Positions 47,050 through 60,003 are shown, counted from the stretch's first letter. The stretch: 64,000 nucleotides of DNA from Zea mays (GCF_902167145.1 NC_050098.1:129902207-129966206); one strand, 5' to 3'. The notes: generated by a model from the sequence alone, not told the origin. A program made the numbers and translations.

Positions 47050-48422
47050 TTAAGGGTAGAAGCGACGTAGTTGTCGGATGTTCCAAGCGTTGCTGTAGAC
47101 CTCGCCTTGACTGTTGGCCAGCTTGTACGTCCTGGGCTTCAGAACCTTGGCGATGACGAACGGCCCTTCCCAGGGAGGCGTGATCTTGTGCCGCCCTCGG
47201 GCGTCTTGTCGCAGCCGAAGCACCAAGTCGCCCACCTGGAGGTCTCGGGACCGAACCCCTCGGGTGTGGTAGCGTTGCAGGGATTGCTGATACCGCACCG
47301 AGTGTAGTAAGGCCAAGTCTCGAGCCTCTTCCAGCTAGTCCAGTGAGTCTTCTCGGTTAGCTCGATTGCTTTGGTCGTCGTAGGCCCTTGCCCTCGGGGA
47401 ACCGTATTCTAAGTCTGTGGGCAAGATGGCCTCGGCCCCATAGACTAGAAAGAACGGTGTGAAGCCCGTGGTTCGGCTCGACGTTGTCCTCAGACTCCAG
47501 ACCACCGAGGGGAGTTCCTTCATCCATCGCTTGCCGAACTTGTTGAGGTCGTTGTAGATCCGTGGCTTGAGTCCTTGCAGAATCATGCCGTTGGCATGCT
47601 CTACTTGCCCATTCGTCGTGGGGTGAGCCACAGCGGCCCAGTCCACCCGGATGTGATGATCCTCGCAGAAGTCTAGGAACTTTCTGCCGGTGAACTGGGT
47701 GTCGTTGTCGGTGATGATGGAGTTCGGGACTCCAAAGCGATGGATGATGTTGGTGAAGAATGCCACCGCCTGTTCGGACCTGATGCTGTTTAGGGTCGGA
47801 CCTCGATCCACTTGGAGAATTTGTCGATGGCGACCAGCAGGTGCGTGTAGCCCCCGGGTGCTTTCTGCAAGGGACCGACGAGGTCCAGGCCCCACACAGC
47901 AAATGGCCAGGTGATGGGTATTGTCTGCAGAGCATGAGCGGGCAGGTGGGTCTGCCTTGCGTAGAATTGACACCCTTGGCAGGTGCGGACAATTCTAGTG
48001 GTGTCGGCCACCGCGGTCGGCCAGTAGAAACCTTGTTGGAAGGCGTTCCCAACAAGGGCTCGAGGCGCTGCGTGATGACCGCAAGCCCCCGAGTGTATTT
48101 CTTGTAAGAGCTCCTGGCCTTCGGTGATGGATATGCATCGTTGGAGGATGCCTGAGGGGCTGTGGTGGTAGAGCTCCTTCCCGTCCCCCAGCAAGACGAA
48201 TGACTTGGCGCGCCACGCCAATCGACGAGCTTCGGCTCGGTCGAGGGGTAGCTCTCCTCGGTGGAGATATTGCAGGTACGGGGTCTGCCAGTTTCGATTA
48301 GGCGTGACCCCGCTCCGCTCTTCCTCGACGCGTAGTGCCTCACCCTCGGGGGCCGAGGGTGCCTCGGGCTGAGCCGAGGGCGCCTCGGGCTGAGCCGAGG
48401 GCGCCTCGGGCTGAGCCAAGGC
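47050..48422 (-). pseudogene. Integrase, element 4
   Basis: Zinc-binding region IHSGACGHH to CQGCQFYA (about 47960-48110), core with GLDLVGPL, TDNDTQFTG and NGQVEHAN (aspartates and glutamate kept), then VYGAEAILPTDLEYGSPR and a C-terminus ending WNIRQLRRFYP at a natural stop (47050). A frameshift near 47795, just after KWIEVRP, splits the core, and a TAG at 47335 interrupts the C-terminal part. The N-terminal linker holds the 21-bp repeat at 48355-48420. Confidence 0.85.
48355..48420 (-). repeat. 21-bp in-frame minisatellite (AQPEAPS)3
   Basis: Three copies of a 21-base unit that keeps frame and encodes the heptapeptide AQPEAPS in the RNase H-integrase linker. Confidence 0.9.
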
Positions 48423-49151
48423 CTACTCGGGCTCGGGCGTGTCATCGGTCTTGACTGAGGGTTGATGTAGGTCTCGGGAGAAGACATCCGGGGGAACCGT
48501 TGTTCGCCCCGAGGCTATCTTAGCCAGCTAGTCCGCAGTCTCGTTGTATCGTCGGGCGATGTGGTTGAGCTCGAGCCCGTAGAACTTGTCCTCCAGGCGC
48601 CGAACCTCATCGCAGTAGGCTTCCATCTTCGGGTCACGGCAGTGGGAGTTCTTCATGACTTGGTCAATGATGAGCTGCGAGTCACCGCGAGCGTTGAGGC
48701 GTCGGACCCCTAGCTCGATGGCAATGCGCAACCCATTGACCAGAGCCTCGTACTCGGCCACATTGTTGGACGCCGAGAAATGGAGGCGCAGCACGTAGCG
48801 AAGGTGTTTCCCGAGGGGTGAGATGAAGAGCAGGCCCGCACCCGCTCCTGTTTTCATCAGCGACCCGTCGAAAAACATGGTCCAGAGTTCCGGTTGGATC
48901 GGAGCCGCTGGAAGCTGGGTGTCGACCCATTCAGCCACAAAGTCTGCCAAGACTTGGTACTTGATGGCCTTCCGAGGGGCGAATGAGATTGTCTCGCCCA
49001 TGATTTCCACCGCCCACTTTGCAATCCTACCCGAGGCCTCTCGGCACTAGATGATCTCCCCCAGGTGGAAGGATGACACCAAAGTCACCAGATGAGACTC
49101 GAAGTAGTGTCGCAACTTCCGCCGCGTCAGAATCACCACGTACAGCAGCTT
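48423..49151 (-). pseudogene. Second (archaeal-type) RNase H, element 4
   Basis: The end of the first RNase H (CREASGRIAKWAVEI to YQVLADFVAEW) leads into MFFDGSLMKTGAGAGLLF, NNVAEYEALVNGLRIA and ARGDSQLIIDQV, with the acidic residues of the RNase H fold, closing in NETAD. TAG stops lie at 49047, 48528 and 48423. The domain matches that of element 1, which supports placing both in the Tat lineage. Confidence 0.75.
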
Positions 49152-50318
49152 CTAAATTTGTGGGTAGCGGATCTTGGTCTCGGACAGTACCTCACTGATG
49201 AAGTAGACCGGCCTCTGGACGGGCAATGCATGCCCCTCTTCTCGTCTCTCAACCACGATCGCGGCGCTGACGACCTGAGTGGTAGCGGTGACGTAGATCA
49301 AGAGGGCTTCTCCGGCAGCGGGGGGCACCAAGATGGGCGCGTTCGTGAGGAGCGCCTTCAGGTTCCCGAGGGATTCCTCGGCCTCAGGGGTCCAAGTGAA
49401 GCACTCGGCCTTTCTTAAGAGGCGGTACAGAGGTAGGCCTCTTTCGCCGAGGCGCGAGATGAAGCGGCTTAGAGCCGCAAGGCATCCCATGACCCTCTGT
49501 ACGCCTTTCAAGTCCTTGATGGGGCCCATGTTGGTGATGGCCGCAATTTTCTCCGGGTTGGCCTCGATGCCCCGCTCGGAGACGATGAACCCCAAGAGCA
49601 TGCCTCGGGGGACTCCGAAGACGCACTTCTCGGGATTGAGTTTTACGCCTTTCGCCTTGAGACACTGGAATGTCGTTTCAAGGTCGGAAAGGAGGTCGGA
49701 GGCTTTCCTCGTCTTGACTACGATGTCATCGACGTAAGCCTCGACCGTTCGACCAATGTGTTCGCCAAACACGTGGTTCATGCACCTTTGGTATGTCGCA
49801 CCCGCATTTCTCAAACCAAACGGCATAGTAACGTAGCAGTACATGCCGAAAGGTGTGATGAAAGAAGTCGCGAGCTGGTTGGACTCTTTCATCCTGATTT
49901 GGTGATACCCTGAGTAGGCATCGAGCAAAGACAGGGTTTCACACCTAGCAGTAGAATCCACGATTTGATCGATGCGAGGCAGAGGGTAGGGAACCTTCGG
50001 ACATGCTTTGTTCAGACCAGTGTAGTCTACACACATCCGCCATTTCCCTCCTTTCTTTCTCACAAGCACAGGGTTGGCAAGCCATTCAGGATGGAATACC
50101 TCTTTGATGAACCCTGCTGCCATCAGCTTGTGGATCTCCTCGCCTATGGCTCTGCACTTTTCTTCGTCGAATTGGCGCAGAGGCTGCTTCACGGGTTGGG
50201 CTCCAGCTCGGATATCCAGTGAGTGCTCGGTGACCTCCCTCGGTATGTCAGGCATGTCTGAGGGACTCAACGCAAAGACTTCGGCTTTTGCATGGAGAAA
50301 GTCGATGAGCACCGCTTC
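49152..50318 (-). pseudogene. Reverse transcriptase and RNase H, element 4
   Basis: An open frame of 386 codons from the linker (FALSPSDMPDIPREVTEH), through WRMCVDYTGLNKACPK and LDAYSGYHQIRM, the catalytic YVDD (near residue 192) and LGFIVSERGIEANPEKI, to RNase H beginning AECFTWTPEAEESL. It ends at TAG 49152 in the block that elsewhere reads RYPQ-x-QKLLY. A TAG at 50319 precedes it. The catalytic motif is intact. This is the best-preserved domain of element 4. Confidence 0.9.
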
Positions 50319-51057
50319 CTATTTGGGGTCGAGCTCGGAGCCGATCCGGATCTGCTTGGAGGCGTCGTTGCTGGGGTCGAGAGGGACGGATTTGACCGTC
50401 TCTGCTGGCTCGAAGTTGCCGGCATGGCGCTTCACGTCTGGTGCCTCCTTGGAGAGGCTCTCCAGGTCGGCGATGAGGGCCTCGGATTTGGCGAGGGCCT
50501 CGGCGTACTCCACGCACTCCACGTCACATTCGTACGCGTGCCGGTACGTGGGGCCGACGGTGATGACCCCGTTGGGGGCCCGGCATCTTGAGCTTGAGGT
50601 AGGTGTAGTTGGGGATGGCCATGAACTTGGCGTAGCGTGGCCTCCCCAGCACTGCGTGGTAGGTTCCTCGGAACCCGACCACCTCGAACGTGAGGGTTTC
50701 CCTTCGGAAGTTGGAGGGAGTCTCAAAGCAGATGGGTAGATCGAGTTGTCCGAGGGGCTGGACGCGTTTCCCGGGGATGATCTCGTGAAAAGGCGTCGCG
50801 CCCGCCCGGACCGAGGACAAATCGATCCGCAGGAGCCCGAGGGTCTCGGCGTAAATGATGTTGAGGCTGCTGCCTCCGTCCATGAGGACCTTGGTGAGCC
50901 TGACGTTGCCGATGACGGGGTCGACAACGAGCGGGTATTTCCCCGGGCTCGGCACACGGTCGGGATGGTCGCCCTGGTCGAAGGTGATGGGCTTGTCGGA
51001 CCAGTCTAGGTAGACTGGCGCCGCCACCTTTACCGAGCAGACCTCCCGACGCTCTTA
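50319..51057 (-). pseudogene. Aspartic protease, element 4
   Basis: VAAPVYLDWSDKPITFDQGDHPD leads into the active site KVLMDGGSSLNII (about 50865-50900), then PLGQLDLPICF and AVLGRPRYAKFMAIPNYTYLKLKMPGP. A frameshift near 50585 is followed by the linker to reverse transcriptase (EALIADLESL). A TAA at 51055 separates it from the nucleocapsid. Confidence 0.85.
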
Positions 51058-51549
51058 CTTGCGGTGCCGAGCCGAGGCGTTCGCCACTTGCCCACCGTAG
51101 ATCATGAAGCAGTCGTGGACCTCGGGGAACTCTCCTGCCTTGTGATCCTCCTTCTTATCGTCGTTGCGGGCCCTGCCACCTTCCGCAGGTGGCCCGACCT
51201 TGTGAAAGTGGCGCCGAAGCATGGCGCACTCCTCAAGGGTGTGCTTGATGGGCCCCTGATGATAGGGGCACGGCTCCTTGAGCATCTTGTCGAAGAGATT
51301 GGCGCCTCCGGGAGGTTTCCGAGGGTTCTTGCACTCAGCGGCGGCGACAAGGTCCGCGTCGGCGGCATCGCGTTTCGCTTGCGACTTCTTCTTGCCTTTC
51401 TTCTTGGTGCCGCGCTGAGTGGACGCCTCAGGGACATCTTCTGGCTGGCGGCCCTGGGGCTGCTTGTCCTTCCGGAAGATGGCCTCAACCGCCTCCTGGC
51501 CAGAGGCGAACTTGGTGGCGATGTCCATCAGCTCGCTCGCCCTGGTGGG
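51058..51549 (-). pseudogene. Gag C-terminus (nucleocapsid), element 4
   Basis: Starts at the solo LTR junction with TRASELMDIATKFASGQEAVEAIF. A lysine-rich stretch (KKKGKKKSQAKR) and the finger CPYHQGPIKHTLEECAMLRRHF (about 51205-51270) follow. It joins in frame to the gag piece right of 58099 once one copy of the GTGGG duplication is removed. Confidence 0.85.
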
Positions 51550-54500
51550 TGTGGCGGAACCACCCGGATTATTCCAGTTTAAGTGCCCAAGTCGCACCCT
51601 TAGAGGCGGCAACACACTTAAATCGGAATAACTCGTCAGTCCCTCGGATCTAGTCCGATAAAGCCACTTATTCAGGATCGAATACCACTAGCTCACTCGA
51701 AGGTGAGGCACAGAGAAATACAATAAAGCATAATACCACAAATTTAATAAGTATCAATAGTGATTACATTATCGAGTTTCAGAAATAGTAACAATACGTT
51801 TTAATGCAGCGGAAATAACTAACGGAGAAAACCGAGTAACATGGCGAAGCCTGGCCATGCTACTCCTCCTGGTCCTCTCCTGCGGAAGCAGTAACCCACT
51901 CGACCGTCTATCCCGGTGGCAGGGATGGAGGCCAAGTCACACCATCAACCAAATCAAGGAGGTACCTGCAAAAATTGTGCCACAAGCAAGGCTGAGTATA
52001 CTAATACTCAGCTAGGCTTACCCGGTGTGAGGAGTCTACTCCTCTACCTCTAGACATGCAGCTGTTTGGCTGAGGGGTTTGGTTTGCCAAAAGCACTAGC
52101 TGAGTCTAAAATCAAGTTTTAGCTTTTCAAGTTCTAGAATAATAACTTAGACTAGATGAGAACCTATCTATTCATACATGATATCAAACATTATATCAAT
52201 CAACATCTTTTGCCAGTATCTCATTTCCACTTATTACTCAATGCAGTACAATGGATCAAGTAGTCTCATTAGCTGCGAGAAGCAGACGATTTGAATCGAG
52301 TTTTAACCTTACAAGGTAAACCTAAACACACGACCTGTCAGGGCACTCCGTCCCCACACATGTCAACCATCCCCCATCGATCCCCCGTTCGCGTCCAGGC
52401 CTCACCGCCTTGGCATACAATGCTCCACTGACCCCGGCCGCCGCCGTGCAGTGGCCGCACTTGTACCCACCATATCTAGAATGGGAGACCCAGTCTCAGG
52501 TCGCGTGAGGGATAAAGTCCGCGCCCGGCTTCACTCAGGTACTAGGTTTACCGGTTACCATTTTTCCCGACATGTGTTTAGTACATTCAAACGCTTGACA
52601 CAGGTATCCGCACGTTAATCCTTATTCCAATTTTGTCTCATAGACAACGCATCCCCATGGATCTGTGTCCACAGACCATCATCATTCTGTTATCAAAAAT
52701 GGATACAACCAATTCCTGACCTCGCGCGAGTGCTAAAAAAATCACTCGACTTCTACCGAGATCCTGATTTAGCATAGCAGCTACTCGACCTAGCATACTA
52801 GTATCCATCTCAAAAGGGATCCTGAGTTCATGCAACTAGGGTTTCAACCAACTGCTACACTTAAGTGCACGGTACAAGCCTACAAACATTAAGTGTAGTG
52901 AAATAGCATATATAAACGGTTATGCATAAAACCGGGGCTTGTCTTTAATTTAACACTTAGGTAGTGTTTGTTGGGGGAGGTGCTCGCTTGACGAGCATCC
53001 ACTGGTTAAGTCCATCCTTCCTTAGGTCGTCCATCAACTGCATCTTGTAGTTGGCACCACATCACTTGCATAATCATCATCTCTCGGTCCTAAATAAGAT
53101 GCAAGATGCATATGTATGAATATAATGAAAAATATTACAAGACAATCCCAAAACAGACGATAGCAAACTAATCATTAAATCGTAAGGCACCGCAACGACT
53201 ATACGCAAGCGCTAGCTAGTCGTACGTTATCTGCGTTCATCATTAACACCATTAAAAAGACGACAACATTTTAGATACTTACGCAACACAAATACGACTT
53301 CACAATCAACTAAAGAAAGAAACATATAAAACAGGACACATATGTTATCTCAACTTAGCCATGGCAAGTCTACATTAATTAAGGGCTAACCAAACATTTT
53401 TAGCAAAAAGGGTCAACTCAACAATCAATTAAACACTTGCAGATTTTTGGACAGTAACACAACAGTTACTTGTTTCAGTCATAACTCTTCAAATATTTAT
53501 CTAAAAATAGTGAACAAATACTTTTTGGAAAGCTTGGGAAACGGTCTACAACTTTGGTATTATCATCTCAATATGATTAGACTCTTAGCAAGATCGAATT
53601 GTGCTAACACAACAGCTCTGTCCAGATTTGGACAGATTCAGACTTGCGACTTCAAAAATTCACAACTACAGGTTCAGACATCCAAAAAAATTGATCCTAG
53701 ACTTTCTGGATAGGTAATAAAATTGTCTACATATCATTTATAAACATCTCAAGGTGATTCAATATTTAACTAAGGGTAAACATTACTAAAAGACTTTGCT
53801 GTCCATAACTGCACAGATTCGGTCTTCATATTTGAAACATACATAACTTAAGCTTCAGGCCACCAAAAAAAGTGATCCAAGACTTTTTGGAAAGCTCAGC
53901 AAAAGAACTACATAACTTTTATAATCACCAAGAAGTGATTCAATGTTTAACTAAATCAAACAACACAGTTTTCGAAATCTGTTCTGACAGTGGACAGAAC
54001 ACAACAACCAGTTTGTAAAATTCATGACTCCTAAGCTGTCAGGCCTATGGTTATGAAATTTTAACACAAGCAAGATAAGAAAAGCCTCTACAACTTTCTT
54101 ATAAAGACCATGAACAGATTGTAACATTAAATTAGGCAAACAATGCAGTTTCTGAAATCTGTACAGAATTTGGGCAGATTCAGTTACTGAATTTGTGAAA
54201 AGCATAACTCCTAAACGATCAGACTTATGACTGTCAAATTTTAATACTAGCAAGATAATTAAGTTATCTACCACTTTTCTATAGCACATATCTACAGAAA
54301 ATACAATTTAGTTCATCAAACATACAGCACAACGAAAACAATGCGTGCAGCCCAAAACAGCAACTAATAAAATTCAGCTCCTATTCACTTAAAAATTGTC
54401 GCGTTCTAGAGACTTGAATTATTTTAACACCTTACCATTTGTTAAAGTTGAAACAATCAAATTAGAACCAACAAGTAGACTTACTAATTTTATACAATTC

Positions 54501-57500
54501 ATTTTGTGCACTAGAATTGCCATACACAATTAGCAACGCATCTACCACAATAATCTTACCCGACATATATGTGTTTATCGATGCGCTCTTCACATAGTAA
54601 TTTGCAGTTTAACTTGGGCATCACATGAACACTACTAATTTTTACTCGCGACTGTAACCATACACATTTAGACTACAATAAGCAAATCATCGTGACTACG
54701 AGCTTAATCAAAGTCATCTAACAAGTTGGTTAACTAGAGCAACGACATAGCCCGCTATACAATACACACGTCGGCTTGCCTATTATTATCGCAATCTGAG
54801 ACACAACATACACTACAACATTTTTATAAACATACGTATTTACGTGTATATTCGCACTTCGACCAAATCATATGAACCGTGTATTTCAATAATTATCCCA
54901 AAACAACTAACTCCATTACACACTTGTATCACAAACCGACTTGACTTACTTGAAGTGTCTACTCGAAATCGTGAGCACAATCATACACCATATGCGACGC
55001 ATAATTGAACGAACGCATAATACGCATCGTTACGATTCGACCCATAAATATAGAGAAGCGACGACTACTTTGGCATGTCACCACCTCTCTATATAAGCCA
55101 AAACAATTTCTACTATCAACTAAGAGTTCTAGGTATTAAGCACATTATTACTTTCCACGCGCAAATAAACCTCAACTTAACACAAGTGACACCGATAGAT
55201 TTTTACTAACTCGTCAGGCACATAACCCGGTCTCGCATACAACCATATTGTGACGTGCACTCGAGACACTTCGATCAATGTGGCGCGACCACTAATATAT
55301 GAACCCCGACACTCATCCTTCACGCAAACTAGCATTTTCTAAACTACTCGTCACATCAATAAATATACCGCCTATATAATCATGAATCTCATCACATTGC
55401 ATAACACAAATACACTTTTCACATAAACACATATCGATGCATTTCCCAAAACATAATCCGCATTTTGTAACTTACTTTTCGTATTAAACAACGCATCGCA
55501 TATTTTCCAATCAAAATAAAAATATAAAAACATCCAAGTTCTTTTCTACTTCATTTTCTTTCTACTCGCGTCCATTCATACAATTATATTTTCACGCACA
55601 TATTCACGTCATCGACTAAATCGTAAATGAAACAAAAGCAACCTGACCGGATCGGTGAGTCGCATGTGTTGTCCACTGGCTAGCATTTCGTCGCATAGGT
55701 AGAGCACGAGGCACGACATCGATAGCTAGCTGCACACAACAACGTCGATTTACTGATTTAGTCATTTCATCGAGCAAGAGAAGTGTGGGACAGCGAGAAG
55801 CTCACCGCGGATTGACGGCTTGCGACGGGGATTGCGCATATCGACGGCGAAGCGAGACGCGGAGACGTCGGGGTTGTACGGATCGACGACGCGGCTGCTC
55901 TCGATGCGGAGGGGATCCGAGGCTGCTGCTGCAGGCTTGTTGGCGTACCGACGAGGAGGAGCAGGGGAGTTGTGCATGTTTCAGCCGAAGTGGAGGGAGG
56001 GGGTGGTGCTGTCCATGGATGGGAGAGTTGAGCACGCCATGGAGAAGAGCTGGGGAGGGCGCTGGCTTGAGGGAGCAGAGGGGTCTGCTATGACCGTAAC
56101 GTGAGCAAGATCGCCATGAGCGATGGAGTGGCAAGCACGGGTCTGCACAATAGGGAAACCAGCGTTCGTTGTTGTGGGGCTCAGAGGCGAAGGCACTGCT
56201 CCCATCCGAGGAAGACGACAGCAGACATGAGTTGCCGACTCAGGCCTGGCAATGGTGGTCGAGGTGGAACTTGGCGAGAAAGGGGATGACATGGGGTCGG
56301 CATCCATGGCGGGAACAGGAATTGTGTGACGAGCAGAGCGCATCATAGGCTCCCAGCCGCGACTATGCGCGAGGACAAGGGTGCACGGAAGTGGGGTTTG
56401 GGATCTGCTGGCAGTAGAGGGTGCTCAGTGCTGGAGGAACTCGCCTAGGAGATGGGAGTGCCGAGCTCCAAGGACTGGAGGAAGGGGGTAGAAACCGTGC
56501 AGGGCACCGGTCACGCAGGAACAAGGGGGCGTCGATCTCCATGGAAGATGGCCAGCCATGGGAGGGGGGCCTGCAGGACTGGCCGATATTTCCACCAACG
56601 ACGGGAAAATCAGCCACCAACGCGGCCATGAGGGAGAGGGCACCGGCGATTTGCTGCTGTGGGGAGGGGTGCCGGACCTAGGGCAGAGGAGATCGAGAGG
56701 GAAGAAGGGAGGTCGGCCATGGGGGACTCCTCGCGCGCACTGGACCAGAGGAGGGCCCGCGCCGTGGGAGGCACCATGGACGAGTAGGAGCAGAGGGGCT
56801 CATGGCTTGTCCTAGACGCCTGCACCAGAAGAGTCTGGCCATGGAGGTGAGCTGTCAGAAAGGGGACGCCCTGGCCAGGGAAGCTCGTCCGCGCCTAGGG
56901 AAGAAGGGCAGGGAGCGTCGGCGTCGAGGGAGTTGTAGAGGCGAGCGGCTGCTTCCTGGAAGCTCCTGCGCGCTGGGAGAGGGAGCCGAGCAGGGCAGAG
57001 GAGGCCGGCGTCGGCTGGGATGTGGAAGTGGAAGGAGAGAGGGAGATGGCTGCCAGGGAGCCTCTGCGCGGGGGAAGAAGAATGCCCTGCCTGGCGTGCG
57101 TGAGGAGCCTGGCGTCTGGCGTCTGCCTGATTTAACAGGACGCTGCTGGCATTCCATTGGTCAGGATGGGCGGCATTTCTTACTGGCCGGCTGCAGCCAT
57201 TGGCGCAGGATTTGGTGGCCAGCCAATGGTCGAAGGCTGGCAGTGGCAGATTGGTGCTGCCGGCGGGAGAAGAAGACAGGGAGATGGTGCCGCTGATTGA
57301 TTATTTAAAGAGAAAACAAGATGATTATTTAGGAGCTAATTATTTTTTTATTTCTCTGAGACAAGAGCTCCCATATGAGTTGTATATTAAGACGGGGGCA
57401 ATTTATTAGTTGGAGAGCAGTGGTCATCTGTTAGCCGATTCACGCAGCGCTCACTCGTTGGCTGAGACCGACGCAGGGAATGGAGCGAACTGACGCACGG

Positions 57501-58099
57501 ATGAACGAGAGACCACAGAATAAAATAAATCGAGACATTTTATTTGGGTGTTGCTTGGAAATTAAATTCTCGCGCATAAGTAGAAACAAAATGAATCGAG
57601 GACGATCGGCTTCGGATTCGGCATCGAAATAAAACGAGTCGGATTAATAAAAATTATTGTCGATGTTGATTTTCGAATTTAGATTGGACACAGGGATTTT
57701 TAGCCGAGTTGGATAAAAATTTATTAGAGGACAACACATTGGAGATTCCGCTTGAGAGTACGGACTCCGATTAATTTTTGGACATAGATCGAACATCGAG
57801 AAATTGGATTCGGACACAGCTCGACTAGCAACTGTCGAGCGTTCGATTAAATAAGCTTTGAATGAGATTTATAAATCGAGAATGATTTTCGAGTTTGCAT
57901 TCGTGCCGAGAAATAAAAGTTTTAACAGGCTCCAAATTCGGCCTTCTGTGAGATTGAATAATTTCGAATTCGGCGAAATGTGGATGAATAATCCGGATAA
58001 TCAGAGACATACGCGAGCGAGAATAGAAATTTTTACTGAGCATCCGAGATTAGGATAAATCTCCCGATATAATGTGAAATAGACACCTAGGGTGTCACA
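51550..58099 (-). mobile_element. Solo giant LTR, copy B (6550 bp, GTGGG duplication)
   Basis: Bounded by TGTGGCGGAA and GGTGTCACA, with perfect 5-bp GTGGG on each side (51545-51549, 58100-58104). Inserted into gag of element 4. The first ~1.4 kb matches copy A, then about 2.7 kb AT-rich, a GC-rich block (about 55750-57300), and AT-rich to the end. I find no gag or pol within and no internal LTR repeat, so it behaves as one LTR. ORFs in the GC-rich block are low-complexity and not called. Confidence 0.85.
52880..55805 (-). other. Candidate intron inside giant LTR copy B
   Basis: On the minus strand the donor GCG|GTGAGC (55805) and acceptor ATGTTTGTAG|GC (52880) bracket 2.9 kb of AT-rich sequence. 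Acceptor and branch-like CTACACTTAATG are the same as in copy A. Confidence 0.4.
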
Positions 58100-60003
58100 G
58101 TGGGGGTCTTGCGACCCAGCTTGCTCACCAGGTCGCGGCAGGTGGTGCCGGCGAGGAACGCGCCGATGACATCCGAGTCGGTGATGTTGGGTAGCTCAGT
58201 GCGCTGCTTCGAGAATCGCCGGATGTAGTCCCAGAGAGACTCTCCCGGCTGCTGGCAGCAGCTTCGGAGATCCCAGGAGTTCCCAGGGCGCATGTACGTG
58301 CCCTGGAAGTTGTCGTCGAAGGCTTAGACCAGGTCATCCCAGTTGGAGATCTGCCCCGGAGGCAGATGCTCCAGCCAGGCTCGAGCGGTGTCGGAGAGGA
58401 ACAGGGGGAGGTTGCGGATGATGAGGTTGTCATCGTCCGTTCCACCCAGTTGGCAGGCCAGCCGGTAGTCCGCGAGCCACAGTTCTGGCCTTGTCTCCCC
58501 CGAGTACTTGGTGATAGTAGTCGGGGTTCGGAACCGGGTCGGGAACGACGCCCGTCGTATGGCCCGGCTGAAAGCCTGCGGACCGGGTGGTTCGGGCGAG
58601 GGACTCTGATCCTCCCCGCTGTCGTAGCGTCCCCCACGCCTGGGGTGGTAGCCTCGGCGCACCCTCTCGTCGAGGTGGGTCCGACGGTTGCGGTGGTGGT
58701 GCTCGTTGCTGAGGCGACCCGAGGCCGCAGGCGCTGTGTTGCGTGTGCGCCCGGTGTGGACCGAGGCTTCCTGCATGAATCGGGAAGTCGCGGCGCGATG
58801 CTCCGAGGGGTAGCCCTGCCTTCGGGAGGCAGAGCTTTCGGCCCGTCGGACCGCGGCATCCTCCAGGAGATTCTTGAGCTCTCCCTGGATACGCCGCCCT
58901 TCAGTGGTTGATGGCTCCGGCATCGCGCGGAGAACTATTGCCGCTGCAGCCAGGTTCTGGCCGACCCCACTGGAAGCCGGTAGCGTCCTTGCCCTGACAT
59001 CGTCGGCGATGCGGTGCTGGATGCCCTGGGGTGGATGACGTGCTTCTCTGGCCGGAGCTTGGCCTGCCCATTCCTGCCCGATGTCCCGGCGGAACGGCTC
59101 AAGTGTTCCTGCTCCCTCGTCGAGCCTGGCCTGCATCTCGCGGATTTGCTCGAGCTGTGTGTCCTGACCCCCCGCAGGGACTGGGACCACAGCTAGCTCC
59201 CGAAGGATGTCAACGCGAGGCGCAGGCCTAGGGGGATCACCGTTTTCCGGTATACCAAGATGGTTGCCTTCGCCGGGACCCCCTAGATCGATGTGGAAAC
59301 ATTCGCGACTTGGGCCGCAGTCCTCGTCGCCGAAACTGCGGCTACCGTCGGAACAGTCGGAAAGGCAGTAGTCGCATGCGGTTATGAAGTCCCGCAGGGC
59401 ACTGGGGTTACCAAGTCCGGAGAAATCCCAACAAAAGTCGGGCTCGTCATCTTCCTCGGAACCCGAGGGCCCGTAGGTCGAGACGGCTATCAGCCGGTCC
59501 CGGGGTGACCGCATACCGTACCCCGGAGGGTTTGGACATGCCTCTATGAAGGCTTCCACCGAAGCGAAGTCGCTTGGTGGGTCGAGGCTCAATCCAAAAG
59601 GCACGAGATGGGAATCGGTTGGTACCTCTTGGTCGACGGGCGGTGACGAAGTCGCGTCAGGTGCAGACTGCACCGTCGTCTCAGGTATGAGGGTGACGCC
59701 CAGCAAGTCCTTTGCAAGCGTGCTGACATCGTCCGTCCGCTTGGAAGTTGGCGTGTTGCGGGGAAACGGCGCTCGTCTTCGTCTCAGCCGCGAGGGCGAC
59801 GCTCGACGCGTCCCCCGTTGGGGCGTCGGCGCCGTCGACTCGCTCGACAACCGACGAGGTGCCGCCTCCTGCTTGGCCTTGGTTGCCCCGCCTCCTCCTC
59901 CGTCGGCGGGGGAGGCGACAGGACAAACCCGAATGTTGTTCTTCCGCCACGTGGGGAAGACGTCGTCGATTCCACCGCCGGCGGGCAGGTTGTCGGTCGC
60001 CAT
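58100..60003 (-). pseudogene. Gag N-terminal part, element 4
   Basis: ATG at 60003 (MATDNLPAGGGIDDVFP). A long basic, proline- and serine-rich N-terminus (about residues 1-100) and an acidic part (GSEEDDEPDFCWDFSG) precede a charged helical stretch (about residues 280-390). The capsid (retrotrans_gag) domain begins ITKYSGETRPELWLADYRLA and DTARAWLEHLPPGQI (from about residue 500). A TAA at 58322 replaces the glutamine of LVQAF. The domain resumes as FQGTYMRPGNSWDLRSC to FLAGTTCRDLVSKLGRK, where the solo LTR interrupts it. Confidence 0.85.

Noticed and set aside
55785..57296. Several ORFs of 85-165 codons in the GC-rich block of giant LTR copy B as a captured host gene
   Set aside because: Low-complexity G/R/A-rich products in overlapping frames, no conserved domain; better explained as an LTR leader.
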